Source of the DNA: Actinoplanes philippinensis
GTDB lineage: Bacteria > Actinomycetota > Actinomycetes > Mycobacteriales > Micromonosporaceae
Assembly (NCBI RefSeq): GCF_900113015.1
Contig: NZ_FONV01000001.1
Coordinates: forward strand, 496,001 to 560,000
DNA length: 64,000 nucleotides
Direction: 5' to 3'
Shown: positions 16,719 through 24,639 of the stretch, in pieces
How positions within the stretch are numbered: position 1 is the stretch's first letter
How the letters are laid out: each line of letters begins with the position of its first letter
Position numbers and translations under genes: made by a program
Notes under the pieces: generated by a model
Told to the model about the DNA's origin: nothing
The model's input: only the letters and a program-made list of their open reading frames with translations
Databases searched by the model: none

Positions 16719-18227
16719 ATGCCTGGATTGTTGATCGCGATCGGCGGCGGAGTGCTGCTGGTCGTACTACTCGTGGTTTTCATCCTGTCCCGGATCAAGG
16801 TGGCCGGGCCGAACGAGGCGTTCATCATCACCGGCCGCAAGGGCAAGGTGACGCAGGGGCTGGACGGCACCAGCAGCACCGACCTGTCCGGGCAGAAGGT
16901 CGTGATGGGCGCGTCGGTGTTCGTGCTGCCGGTCGTGCAGAAACTGCAGTCGCTGGACCTGTCCAGCCGCCGCATCGACGTCGGCATCAAGGGCGCGGTG
17001 TCGAAGCAGGGCATCCGGGCCGAGCTGCACGGCGTGGCGATCGTGAAGGTCGGCGGCACCGAGGACGCGATCCGCGCGGCCGCCCAGCGGTTCCTGCACC
17101 AGCAGTCGGAGATCGAGGACTTCACCCGTGAGGTGCTGGCCGGCGCGCTGCGGTCGATCGTCGGCCGGCTGACCATCGAGGAGATCATCCGGGACCGGGC
17201 GGCGTTCGCCAGCGCGGTCGCCGAGGAGGCCGAGCACTCGATGACCAACCAGGGTCTGGTGCTCGACACGTTCCAGCTGCAGGACATCCTGGCCGAGGGG
17301 TCGTACCTGCAGGATCTGGGCCGTCCGGAGGCGGCGCGGGTGCTCAAGGACGCGGCCATCGCCGAGGCTCGGGCCCGGCAGGCCGCCGAGCAGGAGCGGC
17401 TGCTGGCCGAGGAGGCGATCGCCGAGGCGAACCGGAACCTGTCGCTGAAGCAGGCGGCCATCCAGGCCGAGATCGACGCGGCGAAGGCCCAGTCGGCGGC
17501 GGCCGGCCCGCTGGCGCAGGCCGAGCGCGACCAGAAGATCCTCGCCGAGCAGCAGAAGGTGGCCGAGCAGAACGCCGAGCTCAAGCAGCGTCAGCTGGAC
17601 ACCGAGGTGCGCAAGCCGGCGGACGCCGCCCGGTACCGGGTGGAGCAGGAGGCCGAGGCGTCCCGCAGCGCCGCGGTGCTGCACGCCGACGCGCAGCGGC
17701 AGGCGACCATCGCCGGCGCGCAGGCGCAGGCCGAGCAGGCCCGCCTGACCGGTGAGGGCGAGCGGGCCCGGCGTGCCGCGCTGGCCGAGGCGCACGCGAT
17801 CGAGGGCGCCAAGGAGGGTGAGGCGGAGCAGCGGCGGCGGACCGCGATCGCCGAGGCGATCGAGCGGGAGGGCGCGGCCGAGGCCGCGGCGATCCTCGCG
17901 AAGGGCCAGGCCGAGGCGGAGGCGATGGCGAAGAAGGCCGAGGCGTTCGCGGCGTACGGCGACGCGGCCGTGATCGACCTGCTGGTGAAGGTGCTGCCGC
18001 AGGTCGTCGAGGCGGCCAGCGCCCCGCTCGGCAACGTCGACAAGCTGACCGTGATCTCCACCGACGGGGCGACGTCGCTGACCAAGTCGGTGGCCGGCAA
18101 CGTGGCGCAGGGTCTGCAGATCGGCACCGACCTGACCGGCATCGACCTGACCGGCCTGCTGGCCCGGCTCGGTGGCGGCAAGGTCAACGGCGACCACCCG
18201 GCCGTCGAGGGCAGGGTCCAGGACTGA
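16719..18227 (+). CDS. Flotillin-like SPFH protein
   Basis: 502 residues. An N-terminal membrane anchor (LLIAIGGGVLLVVLLVVFIL) is followed by the SPFH domain (KVAGPNEAFIITGRKGK to about residue 200, including LAGALRSIVGRLTIEEII). A long coiled-coil rich in Ala/Glu/Arg/Gln follows (about 210-430), then a C-terminal VIDLLVKVLPQVVEAASAPL typical of flotillins. It is probably a scaffold of ordered membrane domains working with the NfeD-like neighbour. AGGGAAGG precedes the ATG. The frame is also open upstream, but that part shadows the NfeD gene. Confidence 0.88.
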   Translation: MPGLLIAIGGGVLLVVLLVVFILSRIKVAGPNEAFIITGRKGKVTQGLDGTSSTDLSGQKVVMGASVFVLPVVQKLQSLDLSSRRIDVGIKGAVSKQGIRAELHGVAIVKVGGTEDAIRAAAQRFLHQQSEIEDFTREVLAGALRSIVGRLTIEEIIRDRAAFASAVAEEAEHSMTNQGLVLDTFQLQDILAEGSYLQDLGRPEAARVLKDAAIAEARARQAAEQERLLAEEAIAEANRNLSLKQAAIQAEIDAAKAQSAAAGPLAQAERDQKILAEQQKVAEQNAELKQRQLDTEVRKPADAARYRVEQEAEASRSAAVLHADAQRQATIAGAQAQAEQARLTGEGERARRAALAEAHAIEGAKEGEAEQRRRTAIAEAIEREGAAEAAAILAKGQAEAEAMAKKAEAFAAYGDAAVIDLLVKVLPQVVEAASAPLGNVDKLTVISTDGATSLTKSVAGNVAQGLQIGTDLTGIDLTGLLARLGGGKVNGDHPAVEGRVQD

Positions 18228-18232
18228 TCGGG

Positions 18233-18820
18233 TCACCCGGCCGGCAGGCACTTGCCGGCCGGGTCGTTCCGCAGCCGGAGCTGGGTGAAGTCGGTGCCGA
18301 CCAGCTTGAAGGCGAACACCAGCCGGTCCTTGGGGCAGGTCTTGCTGTCGTCGTCGATGGCGTGGCCGTTGGCCTTGATGACGATCTCGCCGGCGGTGAC
18401 CTCGACCCCGGTGACCCACGGGCGCCGGAGTTCGGCCGGGGGTCCCTTGAGCAGCGGCTGATCGATCCGCCAGGGCCGCTGCGCCGGGGAGGAGCCGTCG
18501 AAGACCTCGACGGTCCCCACGTTGTCGCAGGTACGGACGACGAGCGCGTCGGCGATGCCGTCACCGGTCACGTCGCCGGTCACCACCTGCTGGACGATCG
18601 GCTCCTGCGTCTTGTCGTCGCACGGCAGGACGAAGGTGTCCCAGTCGGCGTCCTTTCCGGCGCCCGCCAGGTTGCCGCCGGGCGCCTCGGCCTCGGGCAG
18701 CTCGTCGGACGTCTCCGGTGCTGGTGACGCGGACAGTGACGGCTCCGGGTCCGGCTCGGCCTGCTGCGAGGTGCAGCCGGCGAGCAGGGCCAGCGCCAGA
18801 ATAGGGACAAACCTCATCAT
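18233..18820 (-). CDS. Putative lipoprotein at the end of the ltp2 operon
   Basis: 195 residues. The signal peptide FVPILALALLAGC gives a lipobox with Cys at about 16, followed by an acidic Pro/Ser/Glu linker and a domain with TGDVTGDGIADALVVRTC, reminiscent of FG-GAP/VCBS calcium-loop repeats. It would be anchored to the outer face of the membrane. Its ATG overlaps the ltp2 stop (TAATG), so it is probably co-transcribed with the steroid side-chain genes. Whether it binds sterol or is an unrelated passenger cannot be told. Two adjacent ATG codons (18820, 18817) could start it. Confidence 0.7.
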   Translation of the reverse strand: MMRFVPILALALLAGCTSQQAEPDPEPSLSASPAPETSDELPEAEAPGGNLAGAGKDADWDTFVLPCDDKTQEPIVQQVVTGDVTGDGIADALVVRTCDNVGTVEVFDGSSPAQRPWRIDQPLLKGPPAELRRPWVTGVEVTAGEIVIKANGHAIDDDSKTCPKDRLVFAFKLVGTDFTQLRLRNDPAGKCLPAG

Positions 18821-19962
18821 TACAGACTAGGGGCGAGGACCAGTCCGCTCGTCGGAACGCCGGTTCCCGCGGTGACCAGCACCGGACCGTCACCCGGCAC
18901 CTGGTTGACGGCGGTGCCCCGGATCTGGCGGACCGCCTCGGCGATGCCGTTCATGCCGTGGATGTACGCCTCCCCCAGCTGCCCGCCGTGCGGGTTCACC
19001 GGCAGGCGGCCACCCAGCTCGACCCCGCCGTCCGCGATCAGGTGCCGGGCCTCACCCCGGGCGCAGAACCCCAACTCCTCCAACTGCATCAGGACGTACG
19101 GGGTGAAGTGGTCGTACAACACGGCGGTGCGCACGTCGTGCGGCCGGAACCCGGACCGGTCCCACAGCTGACGCGCCACCACGCCCATCTCCGGCAGCGC
19201 GCCCACCTCCGGCCGGTAGTAGCTGGTCATCACGTACTGCCCGGGGCCGCTGCCCTGCGCCGACGCCGCCACCACCACCGCCGGCGGCCGGGGCAGGTCC
19301 CGCGCCCGTTCGAGCGAGGTGACGACGACGGCCACCGCCCCGTCGCTCTCCTGGCAGCAGTCGAGCAGCCGCAACGGCTCGGCGATCCACCGGGACGCGC
19401 GGTGGTCGTCGAGGGTGATCGGGCGGCCGTGGAACCACGCGTACGGGTTGGTCGCCGCGTGCCGCCGCGCCGCCACCGTGACCCGGCCGAAGTCGTCGGC
19501 GCTCGCCCCCGAGTCGTGCAGGTACCGCTGGGCGACCATGGCGACCTGCGCGGCCGGCGTGGCCAGTCCCATCGGGGCGTGCCAGCCGGAGTCCGGATCC
19601 GGTGACGCGAAGGCCTGCCCGAACCGGCGGCCGGACCGCTCGTTGAGCGCGCGGTAGCAGACCACCACGTCGGCGAGCCCGGCGCCGACGGCCAGGACCG
19701 CCTGCTGCACGACAGCGCACGCGGCGCCTCCGCCGTACCCGATCCGGGTCAGGAAGGTCAGCTCGCCGATGCCGAGCTCCCGGGCGACGGCGATCTCGCT
19801 GTTGTTGTCCATCGTGAAGGTGACCAGGCCGGACACGTCGGCGGGACGCAGGCCGGCGTCGTCCAGGGCGGCCCGGATCGCCTCCACGGCCAGGCGCAGC
19901 TCGCTGCGGCCGGAGTCCTTGGAGAACTCGGTGGCGCCGATCCCGGCGATCGCGGCGGTCAT
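18820..19962 (-). CDS. ltp2: Ltp2, steroid side-chain aldolase
   Basis: 380-residue thiolase-fold protein of the lipid-transfer type, equivalent to mycobacterial Ltp2. With the DUF35 part of ChsH2 it catalyses the retro-aldol step that removes propionyl-CoA from the C22 steroid CoA thioester and leaves a 17-ketosteroid. Segments include AAIAGIGATEFSKDSGRSEL, GYGGGAACAVVQQAVLAVGA, DCCQESDGAVAVVV, VLYDHFTPYVLMQLEELGF and VNPHGGQLGEAYIHGMNG. The ATG overlaps the chsH stop (ATGA), as expected for an obligate complex. The product is soluble. Confidence 0.92.
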   Translation of the reverse strand: MTAAIAGIGATEFSKDSGRSELRLAVEAIRAALDDAGLRPADVSGLVTFTMDNNSEIAVARELGIGELTFLTRIGYGGGAACAVVQQAVLAVGAGLADVVVCYRALNERSGRRFGQAFASPDPDSGWHAPMGLATPAAQVAMVAQRYLHDSGASADDFGRVTVAARRHAATNPYAWFHGRPITLDDHRASRWIAEPLRLLDCCQESDGAVAVVVTSLERARDLPRPPAVVVAASAQGSGPGQYVMTSYYRPEVGALPEMGVVARQLWDRSGFRPHDVRTAVLYDHFTPYVLMQLEELGFCARGEARHLIADGGVELGGRLPVNPHGGQLGEAYIHGMNGIAEAVRQIRGTAVNQVPGDGPVLVTAGTGVPTSGLVLAPSL

Positions 19963-21191
19963 CTCCGCACCTCCACGGCTCCGGTGACGTGCACCCCGGC
20001 GGCGGTCCGGCCGACCACGTCCACCCGATCGCCGAACACCTGGCCGGTGAAGGTCAGAGTGTCGTAGGCGTGGCACGGCGTACCCAGGCGGATCTTGATG
20101 CTCTTGATCGTGACGGCGGGGCCGAGCCGGTCGGTGACGAAGCGCTGGACCAGGCCGGTCGTGGTGAGGATGTTGACGAAGATGTCCCGGCCACCGAGGC
20201 GGACGGCGGCGTCCCGGTCGTGGTGGACGTTCTGGAAGTCGCGGGTCGCCAGCGCGGTGCTGATGATCATCGTGGGGGTGACGTGCAGCTCCCAGGGGTC
20301 CAGGGTGGGCACGTCGGGGCGCCAGACCGGCAGCCCCGAGTCGAACGCCACGCGCACCGGGTCGCCGATCGCCGGGCGCGGGCCGCGATACTCGGCGACC
20401 ATCCGGGGGCCCTCCTCCAGATCGACGAGCGCGACGGTGTACGGGGCCCGCCGCCCCGGGACCGGCGGATGGTGATGCACGGTCCAGCTGTGGATCGTGC
20501 CGGCGCCCGTGGCCACGATGTGCTCCGGCTTGAGGGAGCCGCAGGCGGGGCAGGCCGGGCCGGGCGGGTGCCGCCGGGCGCCGCACTCCCCGCAGCGCTG
20601 GATCCGCAGCTCGCCGGCCTCCACGCCGGCCCAGAAGAAGGAGTTGTCGGCCGTGATCACCGGCTGGATCGGCGCGGCCGGCGGTGTCTCCGGCCGCGGC
20701 TCCGGCCGGTAGCGCAGTATCCGGAAGGTCATCTCGGCGACCGGCTCGTCCCCCACCAGCCACCTGGTCGCCGTGGTGATGAACCAGCCCTCGCCCAGCG
20801 CGGTTCGCTTGGGGCCGTCGACCGACTCCAGCCGGCTGCGAACGGTGACCTCCTCGCCGGCCCGCAGGTATCGGTGGTAGGTCTGGGCCGAGTCGGTCGC
20901 CACCACCCCGACCAGCCCCGATCTCTCGCAGAGATCGGACATGGCCTGGAGCGGGTCGCCGGTCGACGGCGGGGCCAGCCCCCGCATCGTCCAGACCTGG
21001 ATCATCGCGGGTGGCGCGGTGCCGTCGCGCTCGTAGGCCGGATTCGCGTCCCCCATCGCCTCCAGCCAGGACCGGATCATCGGCAGGTTGACCGGATCAC
21101 GTCCCGGTTTCGCCGCGGTCTCCCCCGCCCGCCGCAACTCGTCCGCCGCCGCCCGCAACTCCGCCGCCGCAGGGGTGCTCTCCGCTGTCAT
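19959..21191 (-). CDS. Fused ChsH2-ChsH1 hydratase with DUF35 domain
   Basis: 410 residues. Residues 1-165 form a MaoC-like hotdog (RDPVNLPMIRSWLEAMGDAN, PPAMIQVWTMRG). Residues 178-295 form a DUF35/OB module with zinc ligands Cys200, Cys203, Cys214 and Cys217. Residues 300-410 form a second hotdog with the catalytic RDFQNVHHDRD (Asp318, His323). In M. tuberculosis the first two modules are ChsH2 and the third is ChsH1, two separate proteins that hydrate the C22 enoyl-CoA. Here they are one chain in the same order. The DUF35 module should recruit Ltp2, encoded next with ATGA overlap. The start is the ATG at 21191, five bases after chsE2. Confidence 0.9.
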   Translation of the reverse strand: MTAESTPAAAELRAAADELRRAGETAAKPGRDPVNLPMIRSWLEAMGDANPAYERDGTAPPAMIQVWTMRGLAPPSTGDPLQAMSDLCERSGLVGVVATDSAQTYHRYLRAGEEVTVRSRLESVDGPKRTALGEGWFITTATRWLVGDEPVAEMTFRILRYRPEPRPETPPAAPIQPVITADNSFFWAGVEAGELRIQRCGECGARRHPPGPACPACGSLKPEHIVATGAGTIHSWTVHHHPPVPGRRAPYTVALVDLEEGPRMVAEYRGPRPAIGDPVRVAFDSGLPVWRPDVPTLDPWELHVTPTMIISTALATRDFQNVHHDRDAAVRLGGRDIFVNILTTTGLVQRFVTDRLGPAVTIKSIKIRLGTPCHAYDTLTFTGQVFGDRVDVVGRTAAGVHVTGAVEVRR

Positions 21192-21196
21192 CGGCT

Positions 21197-22339
21197 TCAC
21201 CTCGGCACTCTCGGCAGGCCCAGGCCCGCGCTCGCGATGATCTCCCGCTGGATCTCGTTGACCCCGCCGCCGAACGTCAGCACCAGGTCGCGCCGCTCGT
21301 GCACGTCGAGCCAGTCGAGCAGCTCGGCCGTCGCCGGATCGCCCGGATCGCCGTGCCGGGCGACGACCTCGGCCAGCTCCTGCCCGAGCCGCAGCACCTG
21401 CTCCGACGAGAAGACCTTGGTCGCCGACGCGTCCGCCGGGCCGGGCGCGTCCCCGGCGATCTGCCAGTTGAGCAGCTCGTTCACGCGGCGTGCGGCGTGG
21501 GTGCGGGCCAGGGCGCGGCGGACGTCCGCCTTTCCCTGCACCCCCGCGGCGTACGCCCAATCGCGCACCCGGTCGAACAGGGCGCCCACCCGCCCGGCCG
21601 GCCCCAGCATCACGCGCTCGTGGTTGAGCTGCGTGGTGATCAGCCGCCACCCGTCGCCCTCACCGCCGACCCGGCGCGCGACCGGCACCCGTACCCCGCT
21701 GAGATAGGTGGCGTTGACGTGATGCGTGCCGTCGCAGGTGATGATCGGCGTCCACGAGTAACCGGGATCGCGCGTGTCCACGATCAGGATCGACAGCCCG
21801 CGGTGCCGCTGCGCCACCGGGTCGGTGCGGCACGCCAGCCACAGGTAGTCGGCCTCGTGCGCACCGGTGGTGAACGTCTTCTGCCCGTCCACCACGTACT
21901 CGTCGCCGTCACGGACGGCCCGGGTCCGCAGCGCCGCGAGGTCGGTGCCCGCCTCGGGCTCGGTGTAGCCGATCGCGAAATGCAGCTCCCCCGCCAGGAT
22001 CCGGGGCAGGAACTCGCGCCGCTGTTCCCCGGAACCGTGCGCGAGCAGCGTCGGCGCGACCGTCTGCAGGGTGACGGCGGGCAGCGGCACGTCGGCGCGG
22101 GCCGCCTCGTCGACGAAGATCTGCTGCTCGGCGTGGCCCAGGCCGCGTCCGCCGTACTCCTCGGGGAAACCCAGGCCCAGCCACCCGTCGCGGCCGAGGC
22201 GGGACACCAGGTCGCGGAACGCGGCGCCATGCCGTTCCCGCAGCAGCACGACCCGCTCCGCGGGCGTCAGGACCCCGCGGAGGTACGCCCGGAGCTCGTC
22301 GCGCAGCCTGGCCTGATCGTCGGTCAGCTCGATGAACAC
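21197..22339 (-). CDS. chsE2: ChsE2, steroid acyl-CoA dehydrogenase subunit
   Basis: 380 residues, closely resembling mycobacterial FadE29 along its length: MFIELTDDQARLRDEL-type N-terminus, GFPEEYGGRGLGHAEQQIFV, IGYTEPEAGTDLAALRTRAV, GQKTFTTGAHEADYLWLACR, TQLNHERVMLGPAGR and the C-terminal LTFGGGVNEIQREIIASAGL. It pairs with ChsE1 as an alpha2beta2 FAD dehydrogenase that desaturates the three-carbon steroid side-chain CoA thioester. The GTG at 22339 overlaps the chsE1 end by 16 bases and has GGGGGAG upstream. Confidence 0.93.
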   Translation of the reverse strand: MFIELTDDQARLRDELRAYLRGVLTPAERVVLLRERHGAAFRDLVSRLGRDGWLGLGFPEEYGGRGLGHAEQQIFVDEAARADVPLPAVTLQTVAPTLLAHGSGEQRREFLPRILAGELHFAIGYTEPEAGTDLAALRTRAVRDGDEYVVDGQKTFTTGAHEADYLWLACRTDPVAQRHRGLSILIVDTRDPGYSWTPIITCDGTHHVNATYLSGVRVPVARRVGGEGDGWRLITTQLNHERVMLGPAGRVGALFDRVRDWAYAAGVQGKADVRRALARTHAARRVNELLNWQIAGDAPGPADASATKVFSSEQVLRLGQELAEVVARHGDPGDPATAELLDWLDVHERRDLVLTFGGGVNEIQREIIASAGLGLPRVPR

Positions 22340-23376
22340 ACGCGCTCCCCCAGGACGGTCAGCCGGTGCTCGCCGCCGCCGAGGAACCGGATCAGGTCCC
22401 GGATCAGCGCGGTGTGCCGGTGCAGTGGGTAGTCGGCCGACAGTCCGAGCCCGCCGTGCAGGTGGTGGCAGGTGCGGGCGGCCTGCGGGGCCTCGGCGGT
22501 GAGCCACTGGGCGGCGATGTCCAGGTCGTCGCCGGCGTCCCGGCCGGTGCCGAGCCGCCAGAGCGCGCTGGTCACCGCGAGGTGCAGGGTGCGGCTCGCC
22601 ACGTAGACGTCGGCGATCTGCTGCGCGACGGCCTGGAAGGTGGCCAGCGGCCGGCCGAACTGCTCCCGTGTCCGCACGTGCTCCGCGGTCAGCGTCAGCG
22701 CCCCGGCCAGCGCTCCGTCGCCCAGCGCACACGCCCCTGCGAGTGCGAGGCGATGCAGGTCGGCGTGGCAATCCGCAGACGCCACGGCTCCACCGCGCTC
22801 CCGCGCCCCGCCGCGCTCGGCCGCCTCGCCCCGGGGTGGTCCGGACCCGTCGCCGCCCAGGAGCTGTACGGGGGCGTCGTGCAGGTAGAGGATGCCGCCG
22901 GTCAGGGTGACGCCGGGAGCGGCCGGGTCGACGATCACGACGGCCGGGCCGGCGACCGTGACCAGCAGCCGGTCGGCGGCGGTGACGCCGGTCTTGACGC
23001 CGGTGACCGTGCCGTCCGGGCCGAGCGTGGTGCGGGGCGCGGCCGGCAGCGGGTCGCCCGGCTCGGCGATCGCGGCGCCCAGGGTGCGGCCGGTCAGCAG
23101 GTCGTCCTGTTGCGCCGGGGCGCCCCAGCGGGCGACCGCCGGGACGCCGAGCGCCAGGTGGCCGAGGGCGGGGACGTCGACGGCGCGGCGGCCGATCTCG
23201 GTGAGCACGAGCGCGGTCTCCAGCACGCCGAGACCGGCCCCGCCGAGACGCTCCGGAACGGCGAGCGTGAGGAGCCCGGCCTGCCCCAGATCGGCCCACG
23301 GCTTGTCACTCCCGGCCAGCACCTCGGCCGCCAGACGGGCGATCGCGTCCTGCGTCTCGTCCAGCCGGAAATCCAT
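22324..23376 (-). CDS. chsE1: ChsE1, partner acyl-CoA dehydrogenase subunit
   Basis: 350 residues, the FadE28 type: MDFRLDETQDAIARL, LTLAVPERLGGAGLGVLETA, HVRTREQFGRPLATFQAVAQ, IADVYVASRTLHLAVTSALW and CHHLHGGLGLSADYPLHRHT. It is the first gene of the side-chain operon chsE1-chsE2-chsH-ltp2, the order seen in mycobacteria but without cyp125. A Gly/Arg/Glu-rich loop (GGDGSGPPRGEAAERGGARE) near residue 190 replaces the usual short linker. The ATG at 23376 lies close to the KstR box at 23386 and may be nearly leaderless; a longer frame to 23427 crosses the box and is not used. Confidence 0.9.
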   Translation of the reverse strand: MDFRLDETQDAIARLAAEVLAGSDKPWADLGQAGLLTLAVPERLGGAGLGVLETALVLTEIGRRAVDVPALGHLALGVPAVARWGAPAQQDDLLTGRTLGAAIAEPGDPLPAAPRTTLGPDGTVTGVKTGVTAADRLLVTVAGPAVVIVDPAAPGVTLTGGILYLHDAPVQLLGGDGSGPPRGEAAERGGARERGGAVASADCHADLHRLALAGACALGDGALAGALTLTAEHVRTREQFGRPLATFQAVAQQIADVYVASRTLHLAVTSALWRLGTGRDAGDDLDIAAQWLTAEAPQAARTCHHLHGGLGLSADYPLHRHTALIRDLIRFLGGGEHRLTVLGERVCSSS

Positions 23377-23385
23377 GAGACTGAT

Positions 23386-23399
23386 TAGAACACGTTTCA
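23386..23399. promoter_or_regulatory. KstR operator between chsE1 and kstR
   Basis: TAGAACACGTTTCA matches TNNAACNNGTTNNA. It lies ten bases from the chsE1 start and about 80 bases before kstR, so it probably controls the side-chain operon and may also autoregulate kstR. Confidence 0.85.
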
Positions 23400-23477
23400 G
23401 TTTACGGTCGCCACCGCCGGGCGACACAGGGAAGCAACGTGCCGTTGCTAGGCTTGATTCACCGAGAAGGAGTGGCC

Positions 23478-24107
23478 ATGGCAGCAGCGAGAACGGGTAC
23501 CACTACGCGCAGTGCTCTTGCGGGCTCTGACGTCGAGCAGGGTTCGGCCGCACAGCGTGACCGGCGGCGGCGGATCCTCGAGGCGACGCTCGCGCTGGCC
23601 TCCAAGGGCGGTTACGACGCGGTGCAGATGCGCACGGTCGCGGAGCGGGCCGGGGTCGCCCTGGGCACGCTCTACCGCTACTTCCCGTCGAAGATCCACC
23701 TGCTCGTGTCGGCGCTGGCGTCGGAGTTCGAGACGATCCAGGAGAAGCTCGGGCGCAAACCCATTCCGGGCGATACGCCGTACGACCGGATGATCTTCGT
23801 TCTCGGCCGGATGACCCGGGCCATGCAGCGGGAGCCGTTGCTCGCCGAGGCCATGACGCGGGCCTTCATGTTCGCCGACCCGTCGGCGTCGGCCGAGGTC
23901 AACGCGGTGGCCCGGCTGATGGAGGACATGTTCACCCGCGCCATGCACGCCGACGCCGACGTCGAGCCGTCCGCCGACGACCGGGCGAAGGCGCGGGTGA
24001 TCGGCGACGTGTGGCTGTCCAACCTGGTGGCCTGGGTGACCCGCCGGGCGTCCGCCAACGACGTGGTCAACCACCTGGAGCTGGCCACCCGCCTGCTGCT
24101 GCACTGA
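23478..24107 (+). CDS. kstR: KstR, TetR-family repressor of steroid catabolism
   Basis: 209 residues, matching mycobacterial KstR throughout. The N-terminal TetR helix-turn-helix is at about 30-75 (RRRILEATLALASKGGYDAV, ERAGVALGTLYRYFPSKIHL). The ligand domain has TRAMQREPLLAEAMTRAFMF and VIGDVWLSNLVAWVTRRASA. Known KstR proteins release DNA on binding steroid CoA thioesters such as 3-oxo-4-cholestenoyl-CoA. AAGGAG (23467-23472) sits five bases before the ATG. Four matching operators occur in this window. A strong hairpin follows the gene. Confidence 0.93.
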   Translation: MAAARTGTTTRSALAGSDVEQGSAAQRDRRRRILEATLALASKGGYDAVQMRTVAERAGVALGTLYRYFPSKIHLLVSALASEFETIQEKLGRKPIPGDTPYDRMIFVLGRMTRAMQREPLLAEAMTRAFMFADPSASAEVNAVARLMEDMFTRAMHADADVEPSADDRAKARVIGDVWLSNLVAWVTRRASANDVVNHLELATRLLLH

Positions 24108-24131
24108 CGGTCCCGCGCCACGCGCAGCCCA

Positions 24132-24163
24132 CCCGGCCCGGCCTCGAGTCGCGCCGGGCCGGG
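24132..24163. terminator. GC hairpin between convergent kstR and SRPBCC genes
   Basis: CCCGGCCCGGC (24132-24142) is perfectly complementary to GCCGGGCCGGG (24153-24163) around a ten-base loop. There is no T tract, as is common in actinobacterial terminators. Lying between two gene ends, it can serve both strands. Confidence 0.75.
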
Positions 24164-24180
24164 TCCGGGCCGCGCCGCCG

Positions 24181-24612
24181 TCAGGCGACCAGGGCGGTCA
24201 GCTTCTCGAGGGCCTGCTTGGCGGCCGGGCCGGCCTGCTTCTCCAGCATCGCGGCCATCGGGCCGTTCAGGGCCGGGCCGGCGAACTCCATCTCGTAGGT
24301 GATCTTCGAACCGGCCCCGTCGGGCTCGATCAGGAAACGGTTCTTGGCCTTGACGCCCATCGGGCCGTCGCCGGCCATCTCCAGGTGATGCGGGGCGTCG
24401 GCCGTGACGACCTTCCAGGCCATCTCGGCGGGCATGCCCATCAGCTTCACCTTCTGCTTGTACGTGGCGCCCTCCGTCACCGCGGCCGGCAGGTCACCGG
24501 TGAAGCCCTGGTGCATGCTGTTCCACTCGGGGGTCCGGGGCAGATCGGTGACGACCTGCCACACCTTGTCGGGCTCGGCCGCGGAGTTCGCCGAGACGGT
24601 CACCTTGGGCAT
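24181..24612 (-). CDS. SRPBCC-family protein
   Basis: 143 residues with the helix-grip fold expected of START/polyketide-cyclase-like proteins: KVTVSANSAAEPDKVWQVVT, LPRTPEWNSMHQGF, AWKVVTADAPHHLEMAG and a long C-terminal helix (MLEKQAGPAAKQALEKL). Such proteins bind hydrophobic ligands in an internal cavity. Placed 27 bases after the second kstD and under the same KstR box, a steroid-binding or carrier role is plausible, but that is inference from context. Confidence 0.78.
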   Translation of the reverse strand: MPKVTVSANSAAEPDKVWQVVTDLPRTPEWNSMHQGFTGDLPAAVTEGATYKQKVKLMGMPAEMAWKVVTADAPHHLEMAGDGPMGVKAKNRFLIEPDGAGSKITYEMEFAGPALNGPMAAMLEKQAGPAAKQALEKLTALVA

Positions 24613-24639
24613 GATGTTCCTCCTGTCGATCGCTGACGG

